Source: Pararhodonellum marinum
GTDB taxonomy: Bacteria > Bacteroidota > Bacteroidia > Cytophagales > Cyclobacteriaceae
Direction of reading: 5' to 3'
Assembly: GCF_015354735.1 (NCBI RefSeq)
Contig: NZ_JACEFJ010000003.1
Location: 124,001-188,000, forward strand
DNA length: 64,000 nucleotides
Shown: positions 17,067-26,209 of the stretch, piece by piece
Numbering within the stretch: position 1 is the stretch's first letter
Layout of the letters: the number at the start of each line of letters is the position of its first letter
Program-made: the position numbers and the translations under genes
Notes under the pieces: model-generated
Told to the model about the DNA's origin: nothing
The model's database searches: none
Seen by the model: only the letters and a program-made list of their open reading frames with translations

Positions 17067-18356
17067 ATGAACAAAGGACTTTTATTTAGTATTGTGTTTT
17101 TCAGCATCACCGTTGCTGGATTCAGCCAGGGGCTTCAAAGGGACATGCAGTTCTGGAGACCTTATGATCAAAGGGGTGTCAATGTTTTTGAAACCGGAAA
17201 AGCAGACTCTGTTGCCTATGAGGGCATGCGGGTAAGAATCGGGGGCCACTTTACACAACAATACCAGAACATCAGCCATTCCAACACCTCCGAGGCGGTA
17301 TTGAATGCCAACGGTGTCAATACCAATCAACTGATGGAAATTGGTTCCGGAACAAATCTAGCCACCGCCAATCTCAATATCGACGTGATCTTGGCAGATG
17401 GTATCAGGTTAAACCTGATCACTTACCTATCTTCCAGACACCACCCTGAGGCTTGGGTCAAAGGTGGATATATTCAAGTCGATAAGTTGCCATTTTTCGG
17501 TAATCCGGAGTGGTTTAGCAAATACCTTACCTTACGGGTCGGGCACATGGAAATCAACTATGGTGATGCCCACTTCAGAAGAACTGACAACGGAAATGCG
17601 ATGTGGAACCCTTTTGTTGGAAACTACATCATGGATGCCTTTACCACAGAAGTTGGGGCTGAACTGTTTTTCCAAAGCAATGGCTGGTTGGCCATGGCAG
17701 CCGTGACAGGAGGAGAAATCCAAGGAGGAATTACCAACCCACAGGCCCGCCGAAACAATTTTATTGGTAAATTTGGGTATGATAATGTAGTTGCCGAAGA
17801 TCTTCGGGTAAGATTAACGGGTTCTATTTACACCACTCCGGGTTCCAACAGGAATACGCTTTGGGGTGGAGACAGGACAGGTTCCAGGTATTATTGGGTC
17901 ATGGAGAATACCTTGGCTTCCGTTTCGGGGAATTTCACCTCAGGAAGATTCAATCCCAACCAAACGGACAATATCACTGCTTGGGTGATCAACCCATTCA
18001 TCAAATACAAAGGTTTGGAATTCTTTGGTAACTTTGAGCAATCCACGGGTTCCACTGCCGCCGAAACAGAAAACAGAACTTGGAATCAATTGGGATTGGA
18101 TCTAATGTACCGGTTTGGTAACCAAGAGAAGTTTTATGTTGCTGGTCGATACAATGAGGTCAATGGGCCGCTTTCAGGATCCAATCTTGAGGTTAGTATA
18201 GACCGTATCCAAGTAGGTGGAGGCTGGTTTGTCACCAAAAATATCCTGGCCAAAATCGAGTATGTAAACCAAAATTATAGCGGATTTGCCTCCACAGATA
18301 TCAGAAATGGAGGAAGGTTCCATGGACTGATGATTGAGGGAGTAGTAGGCTTCTAA
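17067..18356 (+). CDS. Outer-membrane beta-barrel porin-like protein
   Basis: A 429-residue protein with a signal peptide (cleavage near GFSQ). The mature part is made of alternating amphipathic strands separated by Gly/Asn/Asp turns, with MRVRIGGHFTQQYQNIS, an LTLRVGHMEINYGDAHFRR strand like those of phosphate-selective porins, and a C-terminal strand ending in Phe (GLMIEGVVGF), as outer-membrane barrels do. Known: such porins take up small anions or form channels of undefined specificity. It starts 12 bp after the YceI gene and is followed by a YceI-like gene, so the three probably act together. Confidence 0.78.
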   Translation: MNKGLLFSIVFFSITVAGFSQGLQRDMQFWRPYDQRGVNVFETGKADSVAYEGMRVRIGGHFTQQYQNISHSNTSEAVLNANGVNTNQLMEIGSGTNLATANLNIDVILADGIRLNLITYLSSRHHPEAWVKGGYIQVDKLPFFGNPEWFSKYLTLRVGHMEINYGDAHFRRTDNGNAMWNPFVGNYIMDAFTTEVGAELFFQSNGWLAMAAVTGGEIQGGITNPQARRNNFIGKFGYDNVVAEDLRVRLTGSIYTTPGSNRNTLWGGDRTGSRYYWVMENTLASVSGNFTSGRFNPNQTDNITAWVINPFIKYKGLEFFGNFEQSTGSTAAETENRTWNQLGLDLMYRFGNQEKFYVAGRYNEVNGPLSGSNLEVSIDRIQVGGGWFVTKNILAKIEYVNQNYSGFASTDIRNGGRFHGLMIEGVVGF

Positions 18357-18409
18357 GGCCTCTATTAAATTGTCCAACTGCGATTATCCACTTAAATGTC
18401 TCTTTTCCT

Positions 18410-18949
18410 ATGAATTTGATTCTGATCCTAGTTTGGTTGATTGTGGGGGTCTCCACTGAAGCAGTGGTAGAAAGCAAGATTGTCATTGAAGAAAAAATGA
18501 TTGCGGTCGAGGGCCAAACCTCCATTGGAGGCTTTAACTGCAAATATGTGGAAAAAGGATATGACACGCTGTTTGTGGATTTTGAAAACCAGAAAGTTCC
18601 CGATCTGATATTTGATATTTTGGTGGATGATTTTGGATGTGGCAATTTTATTTTGAATAGGGATTTCAAAAAGACGATCAAATCAAAGGAATTTCCCAAA
18701 GCCAGGGTAAGGGTTCGAAACCTGATGACCAAGAAGGGGAAATATTACTGTGATCTGAGTGTCAATATGGTGGGTAAGCGGTTGGATTTCGAAGACCTCG
18801 AGTTGGAAAGGGTATCTGAAGGGGTAAAAACCCACTTAGTGCTGGGATTCTCCGATCTCGGTTTGGAAACCCCCAAAAAAATGGGTGGATTGATCAAAGT
18901 AGAGGAGGAGCTTCATCTGGAATTGATCCTGGGTTTTTCAACCCACTAA
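18410..18949 (+). CDS. Divergent YceI-like exported protein
   Basis: A 179-residue protein with a short hydrophobic start (MNLILILVWLIVGVSTEA). Seen: IAVEGQTSIGGFNCKYVEK corresponds to the YceI opening strand with the HDW core changed to GGF, and DFGCGNFILNRDFKKTIKSK corresponds to the DCGN.MNRDMYKALK block of YceI relatives. Late strands THLVLGFSDLGLE and ELHLELILGF complete the pattern. Placement in the same operon as a canonical YceI protein and a barrel supports the assignment. The ligand site is altered, so it may bind a different lipid. It ends 9 bp from the convergent gamma-glutamyltransferase gene. Confidence 0.7.
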   Translation: MNLILILVWLIVGVSTEAVVESKIVIEEKMIAVEGQTSIGGFNCKYVEKGYDTLFVDFENQKVPDLIFDILVDDFGCGNFILNRDFKKTIKSKEFPKARVRVRNLMTKKGKYYCDLSVNMVGKRLDFEDLELERVSEGVKTHLVLGFSDLGLETPKKMGGLIKVEEELHLELILGFSTH

Positions 18950-18958
18950 TGATCTAGG

Positions 18959-20830
18959 TCACCAACCTATGCCATAATCATCACCATGATTGCTCGATCC
19001 TCCCCAAAAAGTGCCATGTTGCCAATCAAACCAGATGGCATTGATGGGTCCTGAGGTACGGTTCTGAAAATCCATTTTATAACCCATGCCCTTTAACTCC
19101 CTTCTGACCCAGGAGGGAGTTTCACTTTGTAGTGTGATGGCTCCCGGTCTGACTTCATGCTCGCCAAAAGAACTTTGCATTTGGTAGGAATTGATGTTGG
19201 CGGCTTCTGCAGCCTCTTGGACACTCATATCAAATTCCACTATGTTCAGAAAAAATTGAAGTAAATTTTGGTCTTGGGTGTCACCTCCCTGAACAGCAAA
19301 AGAAAGAAAGGGTTTTCCGTCTTTAAGCGCCAGGCTTGGGGTGAGGGTTACTCTTGGTCTTTTTCCTGGATTGACCACATTGAATGGGTTGAGACTTTGG
19401 TCCAATACAAAGCTTTGCATCCGCTGCGAAAGCCCAACACCTGTATTTCCGGCAATCACCGCAGGAATCCAGCCTCCACTCGGTGTGATGGAAACCACCC
19501 AACCTTCCTTGTCCGCAGCTTGTACCGTGGTCGTTCCACGCCAAAAAGCCTCCAAGAACGCATCATCCAGACCTGAAATGGGTTCATTAGACCGATTGAA
19601 TGCCCGGCTTTCATTTTGAACTTCCAATAGATCTCTGAAAGGATTGACTTCATTCTGGAAGGGGTAAGGGTCTCCCGGGCCAATTTTTTCATTGTTTTTG
19701 TCCTTCAAAATCAATTTTGCCCGGTCTTTCGCATATTCTTTGGAGAGTAAACCCTTCATGGGGCTCCTGGGTGAAAAATCAGGATCTCCATAGTAGAAAT
19801 CACGGTCTGCGAAAGCAAGACTCATGGCCTGATACACCGTGTTGATGTATTGGGACGAATTGTAACCCATGTTCTTCAGATCAAAATTCTCAAGGATATT
19901 CAGGGATTGCAGCAAAGCTGGCCCCTGTGTCCATTCCTTCAGTTTATATACTTCAATTCCTTTGTATTCGATGCTAAGTGGCTCTTCAATTTTCACATTC
20001 CATTTGGCCAGGTCCTCTAGGGTAAACAGGCCATCCTGTTCCTGAACCGATCTTACTATTTCTTCTGCTATATCACCTGTGTAAAAGCGATCATAGGCTG
20101 CTTGTAAGGCTTCTGTTCTACTCTTTCCCTCGTCTAAGGCCTTTTTCTCAGCCTCCACCAATTGGGATAAAGTTTGGTACAGGTCCTCCTGAACAAATAC
20201 TTCACCGGCATGTGGCGCCTCCCTTTCTTCCCCCAAATGCGGCAGAAAGACTTTTTTAGAGTAACTCCATGCTTTGATTTTATCTTTGTTTTTTTCTATG
20301 GCATCAGCAGTTTGAGCATCAATGGGATATCCTAGGGCCATTTCCATAGCCGGGGCCAAGACCTCAGCGAGTGATAAGGTGCCGAACTCTGAAAGCATGG
20401 TAATGAGGCCACCTACTGTACCGGGGGTGGTAGCGGCCAAGGGCCCAAATTCTGGAGGATAAGGCATGCCTTTTTCCTGAAAAAATTCGGGTGTAGCACC
20501 AGTGGGAGCGACTCCCAGGGCATTGATGGCCACTACTTGTTTGGTATTCGGGTTGTAAATCAAGGCTTGGGTTTCCCCTCCCCAGCTCAACACATCCCAC
20601 ATGGTGCAAGTGGCAGCCAGCATGGCACAGGCGGCATCTACCGCATTACCACCTTTGGCAAAGGTTACTGCTCCTGCCGTGGCAGCCAGCGGCTTTCCGG
20701 TTATGGCCATCCAGTGTTTACCATGGAGCACAGGCTTTTGGGTGGTTTGGGCGGTAGCCCCTAAAAAAATCAAAAAAAAGGGCAAACTGCTCAAAAAGGA
20801 TTTTATCGTTTGGATAAGAGGCGCTTTCAT
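18959..20830 (-). CDS. ggt: Gamma-glutamyltranspeptidase
   Basis: A 623-residue exported enzyme of the N-terminal nucleophile class that cleaves gamma-glutamyl amides such as glutathione. Seen: a signal peptide ending near GATAQT; AATAGAVTFAKGGNAVDAACA with the VDAA block; DVLSWGGETQALIYN for the substrate loop; and the autocatalytic site RGTTTVQAADKEGWVVSITP, where Thr433 matches the nucleophile that becomes the first residue of the small subunit. Late GVGLSQRMQSF and RPRVTLTPSLAL complete the small subunit. Family proteins are about 580 residues, so this is full length. It is convergent with the YceI operon. Periplasmic location and a role in glutathione or poly-glutamyl peptide use are inferred. 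Confidence 0.9.
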   Translation of the reverse strand: MKAPLIQTIKSFLSSLPFFLIFLGATAQTTQKPVLHGKHWMAITGKPLAATAGAVTFAKGGNAVDAACAMLAATCTMWDVLSWGGETQALIYNPNTKQVVAINALGVAPTGATPEFFQEKGMPYPPEFGPLAATTPGTVGGLITMLSEFGTLSLAEVLAPAMEMALGYPIDAQTADAIEKNKDKIKAWSYSKKVFLPHLGEEREAPHAGEVFVQEDLYQTLSQLVEAEKKALDEGKSRTEALQAAYDRFYTGDIAEEIVRSVQEQDGLFTLEDLAKWNVKIEEPLSIEYKGIEVYKLKEWTQGPALLQSLNILENFDLKNMGYNSSQYINTVYQAMSLAFADRDFYYGDPDFSPRSPMKGLLSKEYAKDRAKLILKDKNNEKIGPGDPYPFQNEVNPFRDLLEVQNESRAFNRSNEPISGLDDAFLEAFWRGTTTVQAADKEGWVVSITPSGGWIPAVIAGNTGVGLSQRMQSFVLDQSLNPFNVVNPGKRPRVTLTPSLALKDGKPFLSFAVQGGDTQDQNLLQFFLNIVEFDMSVQEAAEAANINSYQMQSSFGEHEVRPGAITLQSETPSWVRRELKGMGYKMDFQNRTSGPINAIWFDWQHGTFWGGSSNHGDDYGIGW

Positions 20831-20943
20831 TATTTTAAACTTTAGTGGTATTGCATTTTTACTTAATTAAAAGAAAAATCCAATTTATTTCAGGATGGAA
20901 TTTTTAATTTAAATATATAATTTCATCTTTACATCAAAACTTA

Positions 20944-21288
20944 ATGAAAGATTTTTTCTTATACATAATGGCTACACTATACGTGATGGCAGGCATCATG
21001 CACTTTGTAAAGCCAAAAGTATATCTCAGAATAATGCCTCCATATCTTCCCAATCCCAAACTCCTCAATAAAATTGCTGGTTTGGCGGAGATTATTTTGG
21101 GATTAGGTTTGTTACATGAGTCTACGAGGAGCCTGGCGGCCTGGGGTATCATCCTTTTATTGGTTGCTGTTTTCCCGGCAAACTTGTACATGTACCAGAA
21201 AAAATCAAAAGGAATCCCGGAATGGGCATTATTGATCCGTCTGCCATTACAATTGGTATTGATTTTCTGGGCTTATTTATACACATAA
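20944..21288 (+). CDS. DoxX-family membrane protein
   Basis: A 114-residue protein with four hydrophobic helices. Seen: YVMAGIMHFVKPKVYLRIMPPYLP and KIAGLAEIILGLGLL, the block of DoxX/DoxD-like proteins that occur with thiosulfate oxidation or as orphan membrane proteins of unknown role. It ends 11 bp before the TTG start of the helicase gene, so the two may share a transcript. Confidence 0.85.
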   Translation: MKDFFLYIMATLYVMAGIMHFVKPKVYLRIMPPYLPNPKLLNKIAGLAEIILGLGLLHESTRSLAAWGIILLLVAVFPANLYMYQKKSKGIPEWALLIRLPLQLVLIFWAYLYT

Positions 21289-21299
21289 AAAAAAACACA

Positions 21300-22667
21300 T
21301 TGAATTTCGACCGTTTTAATTTTGAAACATCACTCCAGGAAGGCCTGGATGCCATGGGTTTTGAAAAACCCACCCCAATCCAAGAAGAGGCCATACCGGC
21401 CTTAATGGATGGTAAAGACCTGATTGCCTGTGCACAGACAGGAACAGGAAAAACCGCAGCTTTTATCTTGCCTATCCTGCATAAAATTGCACAAAGCGGT
21501 TCCACTAAATTAAACACCCTTATCCTGGCGCCGACACGCGAATTGGCCATACAAATCGACCAACAGATTCAGGGTTTTGCCTATTTCTGTGGCATCAGCT
21601 CCATCCCGGTGTATGGAGGAGGAGACGGAATTGTATGGGAACAACAACGCAAGGCCTTGGAATTGGGGTCCGAAATAGTGGTGGCGACCCCAGGTAGGTT
21701 GATTGCACTGCTGGCCGGTGGAAAAATGGACCTCAGTTCTCTTCAACATTTGATCTTGGATGAAGCCGACCGCATGATGGACATGGGTTTCTCTGAGGAT
21801 ATTCTAAAGATTGTGAATTACCTGCCAAAAGACAGGCAAACCATCCTTTTTTCAGCTACCATGCCTCCCAAAATCAGGCATTTTGCCAAACAGATTTTAA
21901 GAAATGAGCCTGTAGAAATCAACATTGCCTTAGGAAAAACAGCAGAAGGGGTAACCCAATCTGCGTATTTGGCCTATGATTCCCAAAAAGAGGAACTGGT
22001 CACTCATATCTTATCTCAAAAAGAATATGAGGCCGTCATTATTTTTGCCTCTACCAAAGAAAAAGTAAAGAGCCTACACAAAGTCCTGAGAAAGAAATTC
22101 CAAGTGGAAGCATTTCACTCTGATTTAGAGCAAGTTGAAAGAGAGCAGATTATGTCTGACTTTAAGAATAAATCGCTCAAGATCTTGGTAGGAACCGATA
22201 TCATCTCGAGAGGAATAGATGTGGTGGGGATAGAATTGATAGTCAATTATGATACACCCAACGATCCTGAGGACTATGTGCATCGGGTAGGAAGAACCGC
22301 TAGAGCGGATAAAACCGGGGAAGCCATCACGTTTATCAATGACAAGGACCGATATAAATTTAACCGCATAGAAAGTCTGATTGGTATGGAGGTGACCAAA
22401 TTGCCCCTTCCGGAAGGATTTATGGAAGGTCCGTCCTATCAGAGTAATGGTAAGAGTTCTGGAGAGAAACGTCCGTCAGGCAATAACTTCAAGAAGGGTA
22501 AAAAGCGTTTTGGAGGAAACAAAAAAGCAGGAGCTCATTCACAGTCGAGGCCACAAGACATTCAGCCTTCAAAATCCTCTCATGGGGATAGCCCAAAACC
22601 TGCAACTCAACCTAAATCACAGCATTCAGGCTCTAAATTTAGGAGCAGAAAAAACATCAATGAATAG
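21300..22667 (+). CDS. DEAD-box ATP-dependent RNA helicase
   Basis: A 455-residue SF2 RNA helicase that unwinds RNA in ribosome assembly, mRNA decay or cold adaptation. Seen in order: the Q motif region GFEKPTPIQ, Walker A AQTGTGKT, PTRELA, GGD, TPGR, DEAD in LDEADRMMDMGF, SAT in FSATMPP, the second RecA domain with STKEKV, GTDIISRGID and HRVGRTARA, then a low-complexity, Lys/Gly/Ser-rich tail from about 385 typical of Bacteroidota RhlE-type helicases. The frame extends to an ATG at 21222, but that would overlap the DoxX gene by 67 bp; the TTG at 21300 gives MNFDRFNF, a standard start. It ends 4 bp from the convergent TruC gene. Confidence 0.92.
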   Translation: MNFDRFNFETSLQEGLDAMGFEKPTPIQEEAIPALMDGKDLIACAQTGTGKTAAFILPILHKIAQSGSTKLNTLILAPTRELAIQIDQQIQGFAYFCGISSIPVYGGGDGIVWEQQRKALELGSEIVVATPGRLIALLAGGKMDLSSLQHLILDEADRMMDMGFSEDILKIVNYLPKDRQTILFSATMPPKIRHFAKQILRNEPVEINIALGKTAEGVTQSAYLAYDSQKEELVTHILSQKEYEAVIIFASTKEKVKSLHKVLRKKFQVEAFHSDLEQVEREQIMSDFKNKSLKILVGTDIISRGIDVVGIELIVNYDTPNDPEDYVHRVGRTARADKTGEAITFINDKDRYKFNRIESLIGMEVTKLPLPEGFMEGPSYQSNGKSSGEKRPSGNNFKKGKKRFGGNKKAGAHSQSRPQDIQPSKSSHGDSPKPATQPKSQHSGSKFRSRKNINE

Positions 22668-22671
22668 CTGC

Positions 22672-23388
22672 TTAGCTTAAGTCAGTTGCCTCCCAACCGA
22701 AAGTCTTGATCATGTGGAGAAAATACTCAGGTAGGGGGGCTTGGATGGAAATTTCAATGCCACTTAAGGGATGATTAAATTGCACCTGCCAGGCATGCAA
22801 CAACAAATTATCCAGTCCATAATTTATCCTGAAGAAGCGGTTCTGCCTGGTTTCTCCGTGGGTTGAATCTCCGATGATATAATTCCTTTCATGCGCAAAG
22901 TGGCGTCTGATCTGATGCATGCGTCCTGTATGCGGAAATGCCTTTACCAAACTATACCGGCTTGTGTCGTACCTAGGGGTGGATGAAAGCGGGATCTCTA
23001 CCTGATTCAGTTGCCAAAAACTGGTTTGGGCTTCCTGTAAGGATCCGGTCAAGTTTTTTTTCAAAGGGTAGTCGATGGTGCCAGATGCTTTTTTCATGTA
23101 TCCCCGCACCAAGGTTAGGTAATACTTTTCGATGTGCTTTTCGTCAAAATAGGTGCGCATCAGTCCTGCAACTTCTGAAGATTTGGCAAACATCAGGATA
23201 CCGGAAGTGGGCCGGTCAATGCGGTGAAGCAAGTACACCTTTTGGTTGATTTGTTCACGCAAAACCTGAACTGCAAAACCCGCTTTGATATCACCGGCCA
23301 GCTTGCTTCTATGGACCAGCATACCCGCAGGTTTGTTTACCAACACCAAATCTTCATCCTCGTAGAGTATTTCCAACATTTGTTCCAC
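22672..23388 (-). CDS. truC: tRNA pseudouridine(65) synthase
   Basis: A 238-residue RluA-family synthase that converts U65 in tRNA to pseudouridine. Seen: LVLVNKPAGMLVHRS, catalytic Asp58 in HRIDRPTSGILMF, SEVAGLMRTYFDEKHIEKYY, TGRMHQIRRHFAHERNYIIGDSTHGE and LLLHAWQVQFNHPLSG, all of which read closely onto E. coli TruC rather than RluA or RluD. It has no S4 domain, like TruC. The start at MEQMLEILY may instead be the internal Met4. Convergent with the DEAD-box helicase; the sequence upstream carries a fragment of the tandem-repeat motif. Confidence 0.9.
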   Translation of the reverse strand: MEQMLEILYEDEDLVLVNKPAGMLVHRSKLAGDIKAGFAVQVLREQINQKVYLLHRIDRPTSGILMFAKSSEVAGLMRTYFDEKHIEKYYLTLVRGYMKKASGTIDYPLKKNLTGSLQEAQTSFWQLNQVEIPLSSTPRYDTSRYSLVKAFPHTGRMHQIRRHFAHERNYIIGDSTHGETRQNRFFRINYGLDNLLLHAWQVQFNHPLSGIEISIQAPLPEYFLHMIKTFGWEATDLS

Positions 23389-23446
23389 AGTTCGGGCCGA
23401 TTTAAATCATTTTATTGATGGTAGGTCATTTCATTTTATTGGTTTC

Positions 23447-23470
23447 ACGCAAAGACGCAGAGACGCAAAG
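23447..23470 (+). repeat. Isolated fragment of the ~107-bp repeat motif
   Basis: CGCAAAGACGCAGAGACGCAAAG resembles the CCACAAAGACGCAAAGGCACAAAG core of the tandem array at 24886-25631 and lies about 1.4 kb from it, between truC and mnmA. Probably a related repeat or an old copy. Confidence 0.5.
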
Positions 23471-23537
23471 GTTTATTGTTATTGTGGCCAAGGCCGTTGT
23501 GTGAAACTTTTTTTGCTGAAAAAAATAGGAACTGAAT

Positions 23538-24749
23538 TTAGAAGATGGTGCCTGAACCAATTGCTTCTGCTCCATCGTACCAGGCTACGAACTGACCCGA
23601 GGCGATGCCTTTTTGGGCTTGTTCGAAAAGCACATAGAGGCCATTTTCCTTCATGATCAGCGTGACGGGACTCAGGGCTTGTCTGTACCGGATCCTACCT
23701 GAATAAGTAGCCGTAGTACCAGGCTCAAGCCGCAAATCCTCCCGGATCCAATGTACATCCGATTTGGGCACAAACAGCCCGTAGCGCAACAGTCCTGGAT
23801 GGGTTTCACCCAGTCCGGTATAGATGTTGTTTACCACAGTATCTGTTCCGATCACAAACAAAGGCTTGCCGGTGCCACCCACCTGAAGGCCTTTTCTTTG
23901 GCCTACCGTAAAATAATGGGCGCCGTTGTGTTCCCCAATCTGCTTTCCCTGATCTGCATGATAATGCAGGGGCATGCAAATGGCATCCAGTGTTTCCTGA
24001 TCAAAGTCTTGGGGGGAAACCCCAGCGGGAACCGTTTTCTCTGCATACAGGGGAAGGTCCTCAGGAATCACGATGATCTTGCCTTTTTTGGGCTTCAGCT
24101 GTTGCTGTAAAAAATCAGGGAGTCTGACCTTGCCGATAAAGCAGAGGCCCTGACTGTCTTTTTTGTCAGCGGTAACCAAATCCTGTTCTTTGGCGATCTT
24201 CCTGACTTCTGATTTTTGGAGGTGCCCTATGGGGAAAAGAGCCTTTGAAAGTTGTTCCTGATTCAACTGGCACAGAAAATAGCTTTGGTCCTTATTGGCA
24301 TCCGCACCAGCCAAGAGTCGGTAAACGGTCTTTCCATCCACTTCCAATTCGCCCCTTTGGCAATAATGCCCGGTAGCCACATAATCGGCTTTGAGTTTCT
24401 GGGCAGCTTTCAGAAAAATATCGAATTTGATTTCCCTGTTGCACAGAATGTCCGGATTGGGGGTACGCCCAGCCTTGTATTCGGCAAACATATAATCCAC
24501 GATGCGTTTTTGGTAATCCGCACTCAGGTCTATGGCCTGAAAGGGGATGCTCAGTTTTTCGGCCACCAACATGGCATCCGTGCTGTCTTCCATCCAGGGG
24601 CATTCATTGGAAATGGTGACAGACTCATCATGCCAGTTTTTCATAAACATGCCGATGACCTCATAGCCCTGTTCCTTCAGGAGGTAGGCGGTGACCGAAC
24701 TGTCCACTCCGCCTGATAGTCCTACTACAACTCTTTTTTTTGTGTTCAT
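23538..24749 (-). CDS. mnmA: tRNA-specific 2-thiouridylase
   Basis: A 403-residue tRNA-modifying enzyme that installs the 2-thio group on U34 of Glu, Gln and Lys tRNAs, taking sulfur from a persulfide relay. Seen: PP-loop [10 protein letters not shown] at about 9-18, catalytic Cys103 in [12 protein letters not shown], the second Cys203 in QGLCFIGKV, the DKDSQ stretch, [11 protein letters not shown] and a C-terminal beta-barrel. No signal peptide. It reads toward truC on the same strand with a 149-bp gap, so tRNA-modification genes cluster here, but a shared transcript is uncertain. The tandem-repeat array occupies its upstream region. Confidence 0.95.
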   Translation of the reverse strand: MNTKKRVVVGLSGGVDSSVTAYLLKEQGYEVIGMFMKNWHDESVTISNECPWMEDSTDAMLVAEKLSIPFQAIDLSADYQKRIVDYMFAEYKAGRTPNPDILCNREIKFDIFLKAAQKLKADYVATGHYCQRGELEVDGKTVYRLLAGADANKDQSYFLCQLNQEQLSKALFPIGHLQKSEVRKIAKEQDLVTADKKDSQGLCFIGKVRLPDFLQQQLKPKKGKIIVIPEDLPLYAEKTVPAGVSPQDFDQETLDAICMPLHYHADQGKQIGEHNGAHYFTVGQRKGLQVGGTGKPLFVIGTDTVVNNIYTGLGETHPGLLRYGLFVPKSDVHWIREDLRLEPGTTATYSGRIRYRQALSPVTLIMKENGLYVLFEQAQKGIASGQFVAWYDGAEAIGSGTIF

Positions 24750-25705
24750 AAATTCGAAATGATCATGGGTTCAAGGCCCGTGAGTTTTCTGTAAAGTTCC
24801 AACAAAAAGCAGGAACCAATTGGTTCGTAAAAGTAGGGAATTCCCTAAGCACATCCCCTTTCAGTTAGAAGCAAACCCAAAAAAATCAGCCACAAAGACG
24901 CAAAGGCACAAAGAATTGTATAAAAAAAACCTTGGTGTCTTGGTGCCTTCGTGGCAAAAAAATAAATACCCATTTGTGCCGGGGCAAAAAAATCAGCCAC
25001 AAAGACGCAAAGGCACAAAGAATTGTATAAAAAAAACCTTGGTGTCTTCGTGCCTTCGTGGCAAAAAAATAAGTACCCCTTTGTGCCGGGGCAAAAATCA
25101 GCCACAAAGACGCAAAGGCACAAAGAATTGTATAAAAAAACCTTGGTGTCTTCGTGCCTTCGTGGCAAAAAAATAAGTACCCATTTGTGCCGGGTCAAAA
25201 AAATCAGCCACAAAGACGCAAAGGCACAAAGAATTGTATAAAAAAAAACTTGGTGTCTTCGTGCCTTCGTGGCAAAAAAATAAATACCCATTTGTGCCGG
25301 GGCAAAAAAATCAGCCACAAAGACGCAAAGGCACAAAGAATTGTATAAAAAAAACCTTGGTGTCTTCGTGCCTTCGTGGCAAAAAAATAAGTACCCCTTT
25401 GTGCCGGGGCAAAAAAATCAGCCACAAAGACGCAAAGGCACAAAGAATTGTATAAAAAAAAACTTGGTGTCTTCGTGCCTTCGTGGCAAAAAAATAAGTA
25501 CCCATTTGTGCCGGGTCAAAAAAATCAGCCACAAAGACGCAAAGGCACAAAGAATTTATAAAAAAAACCTTGGTGTCTTCGTGCCTTCGTGGCAAAAAAA
25601 TAAGTACCCATTTGTGCCGGGGCAAAAAATACATGCAACTAAAGCCCAAATGAAATATCTTAGTGTCTCCGTGGCAAAATAAATCAGCATTTAAACCATG
25701 AAACT
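24750..25705. other. Intergenic region filled by the tandem array
   Basis: Apart from the array there is only a short non-repeat leader before it (24750-24885) and, after it, a degenerate trace of the motif (about 25658-25687), followed by the DinB-like gene. Confidence 0.6.
24886..25631. repeat. Tandem array of about seven copies of a 105-107 bp repeat
   Basis: Each copy opens with CCACAAAGACGCAAAGG, passes through a run of 7-9 A, then a CTTCGTGCCTTCGTGG segment that is the imperfect reverse complement of the opening, and ends in a TGTGCCGGGGC-like stretch. Copies begin at 24886, 24993, 25098, 25204, 25311, 25418 and 25525. Sequence variants of the closing stretch recur every three copies (1=4, 2=5, 3=6), implying a three-copy block was duplicated. 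Every reading frame through it is open only because of the repeat; the array is not coding. Similar motifs are scattered in Bacteroidota genomes. Confidence 0.9.
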
Positions 25706-26161
25706 ATGCTTACAGCAATATTGACCTCCCTTTTTGAAAGGGAACTTGAAAAGTTAAAAACTGAAATAGCTGCCTATCCATCCGAAGAAGGGCTATGGAC
25801 CGTTTCTGGCGACATCAAAAACCCGGGTGGCAATCTTTGCCTGCATCTGCTCGGCAACCTGAATGCCTACATCGGAGCTGAAATCGGTAAAACAGGCTAT
25901 GTCAGAAACAGAGATGGAGAATTTTCGAAAAAAAATGTGCCCAGATCCTTGCTGCTATTGGAAATTGACCAAACAAAGGAAATGGTTTCAACCATTCTGA
26001 AAAAGCTTTCAGAGGCAGACCTGGAAAAACCTTTTCCCATTGAAGTGTTGGGTTATCCTATGACCAATGCCTATTTCCTGACCCATATCCTGTCACACTT
26101 TTCCTATCACCTCGGGCAGATCAATTACCATAGGAGGTTATTGGAAAAACAGATAAACTGA
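25706..26161 (+). CDS. DinB-like (DUF1572) four-helix metal-binding protein
   Basis: A 151-residue cytoplasmic protein of the DinB/YfiT fold. Seen: four amphipathic helices, with an early His in LCLHLLGNLNAYIG and a pair in THILSHFSYHLGQINYHRR, the three-His metal site expected of the family. Related proteins act as mycothiol-, bacillithiol- or glutathione-dependent transferases, but the substrate here is unknown. The ATG at 25706 fits a family length of about 150. Convergent with a small helical gene. Confidence 0.85.
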   Translation: MLTAILTSLFERELEKLKTEIAAYPSEEGLWTVSGDIKNPGGNLCLHLLGNLNAYIGAEIGKTGYVRNRDGEFSKKNVPRSLLLLEIDQTKEMVSTILKKLSEADLEKPFPIEVLGYPMTNAYFLTHILSHFSYHLGQINYHRRLLEKQIN

Positions 26162-26209
26162 AAAACAGTGAGATGAAGGAGCTCAGTATAATCGTATCAA
26201 ACCAGCTGA

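Noticed and set aside
21222-21299. Extended N-terminus of the DEAD-box helicase
   Set aside because: It overlaps the DoxX gene; the TTG at 21300 gives the family-standard N-terminus.
24886-25631. CRISPR array hypothesis for the repeats
   Set aside because: The repeats are continuous with ~107-bp units and no unique spacers, and no cas genes are present.
24820-25682. Several frames on both strands across 24.8-25.7 kb
   Set aside because: All are translations of the ~107-bp tandem repeat and are repetitive on both strands; no start context and no independent function.
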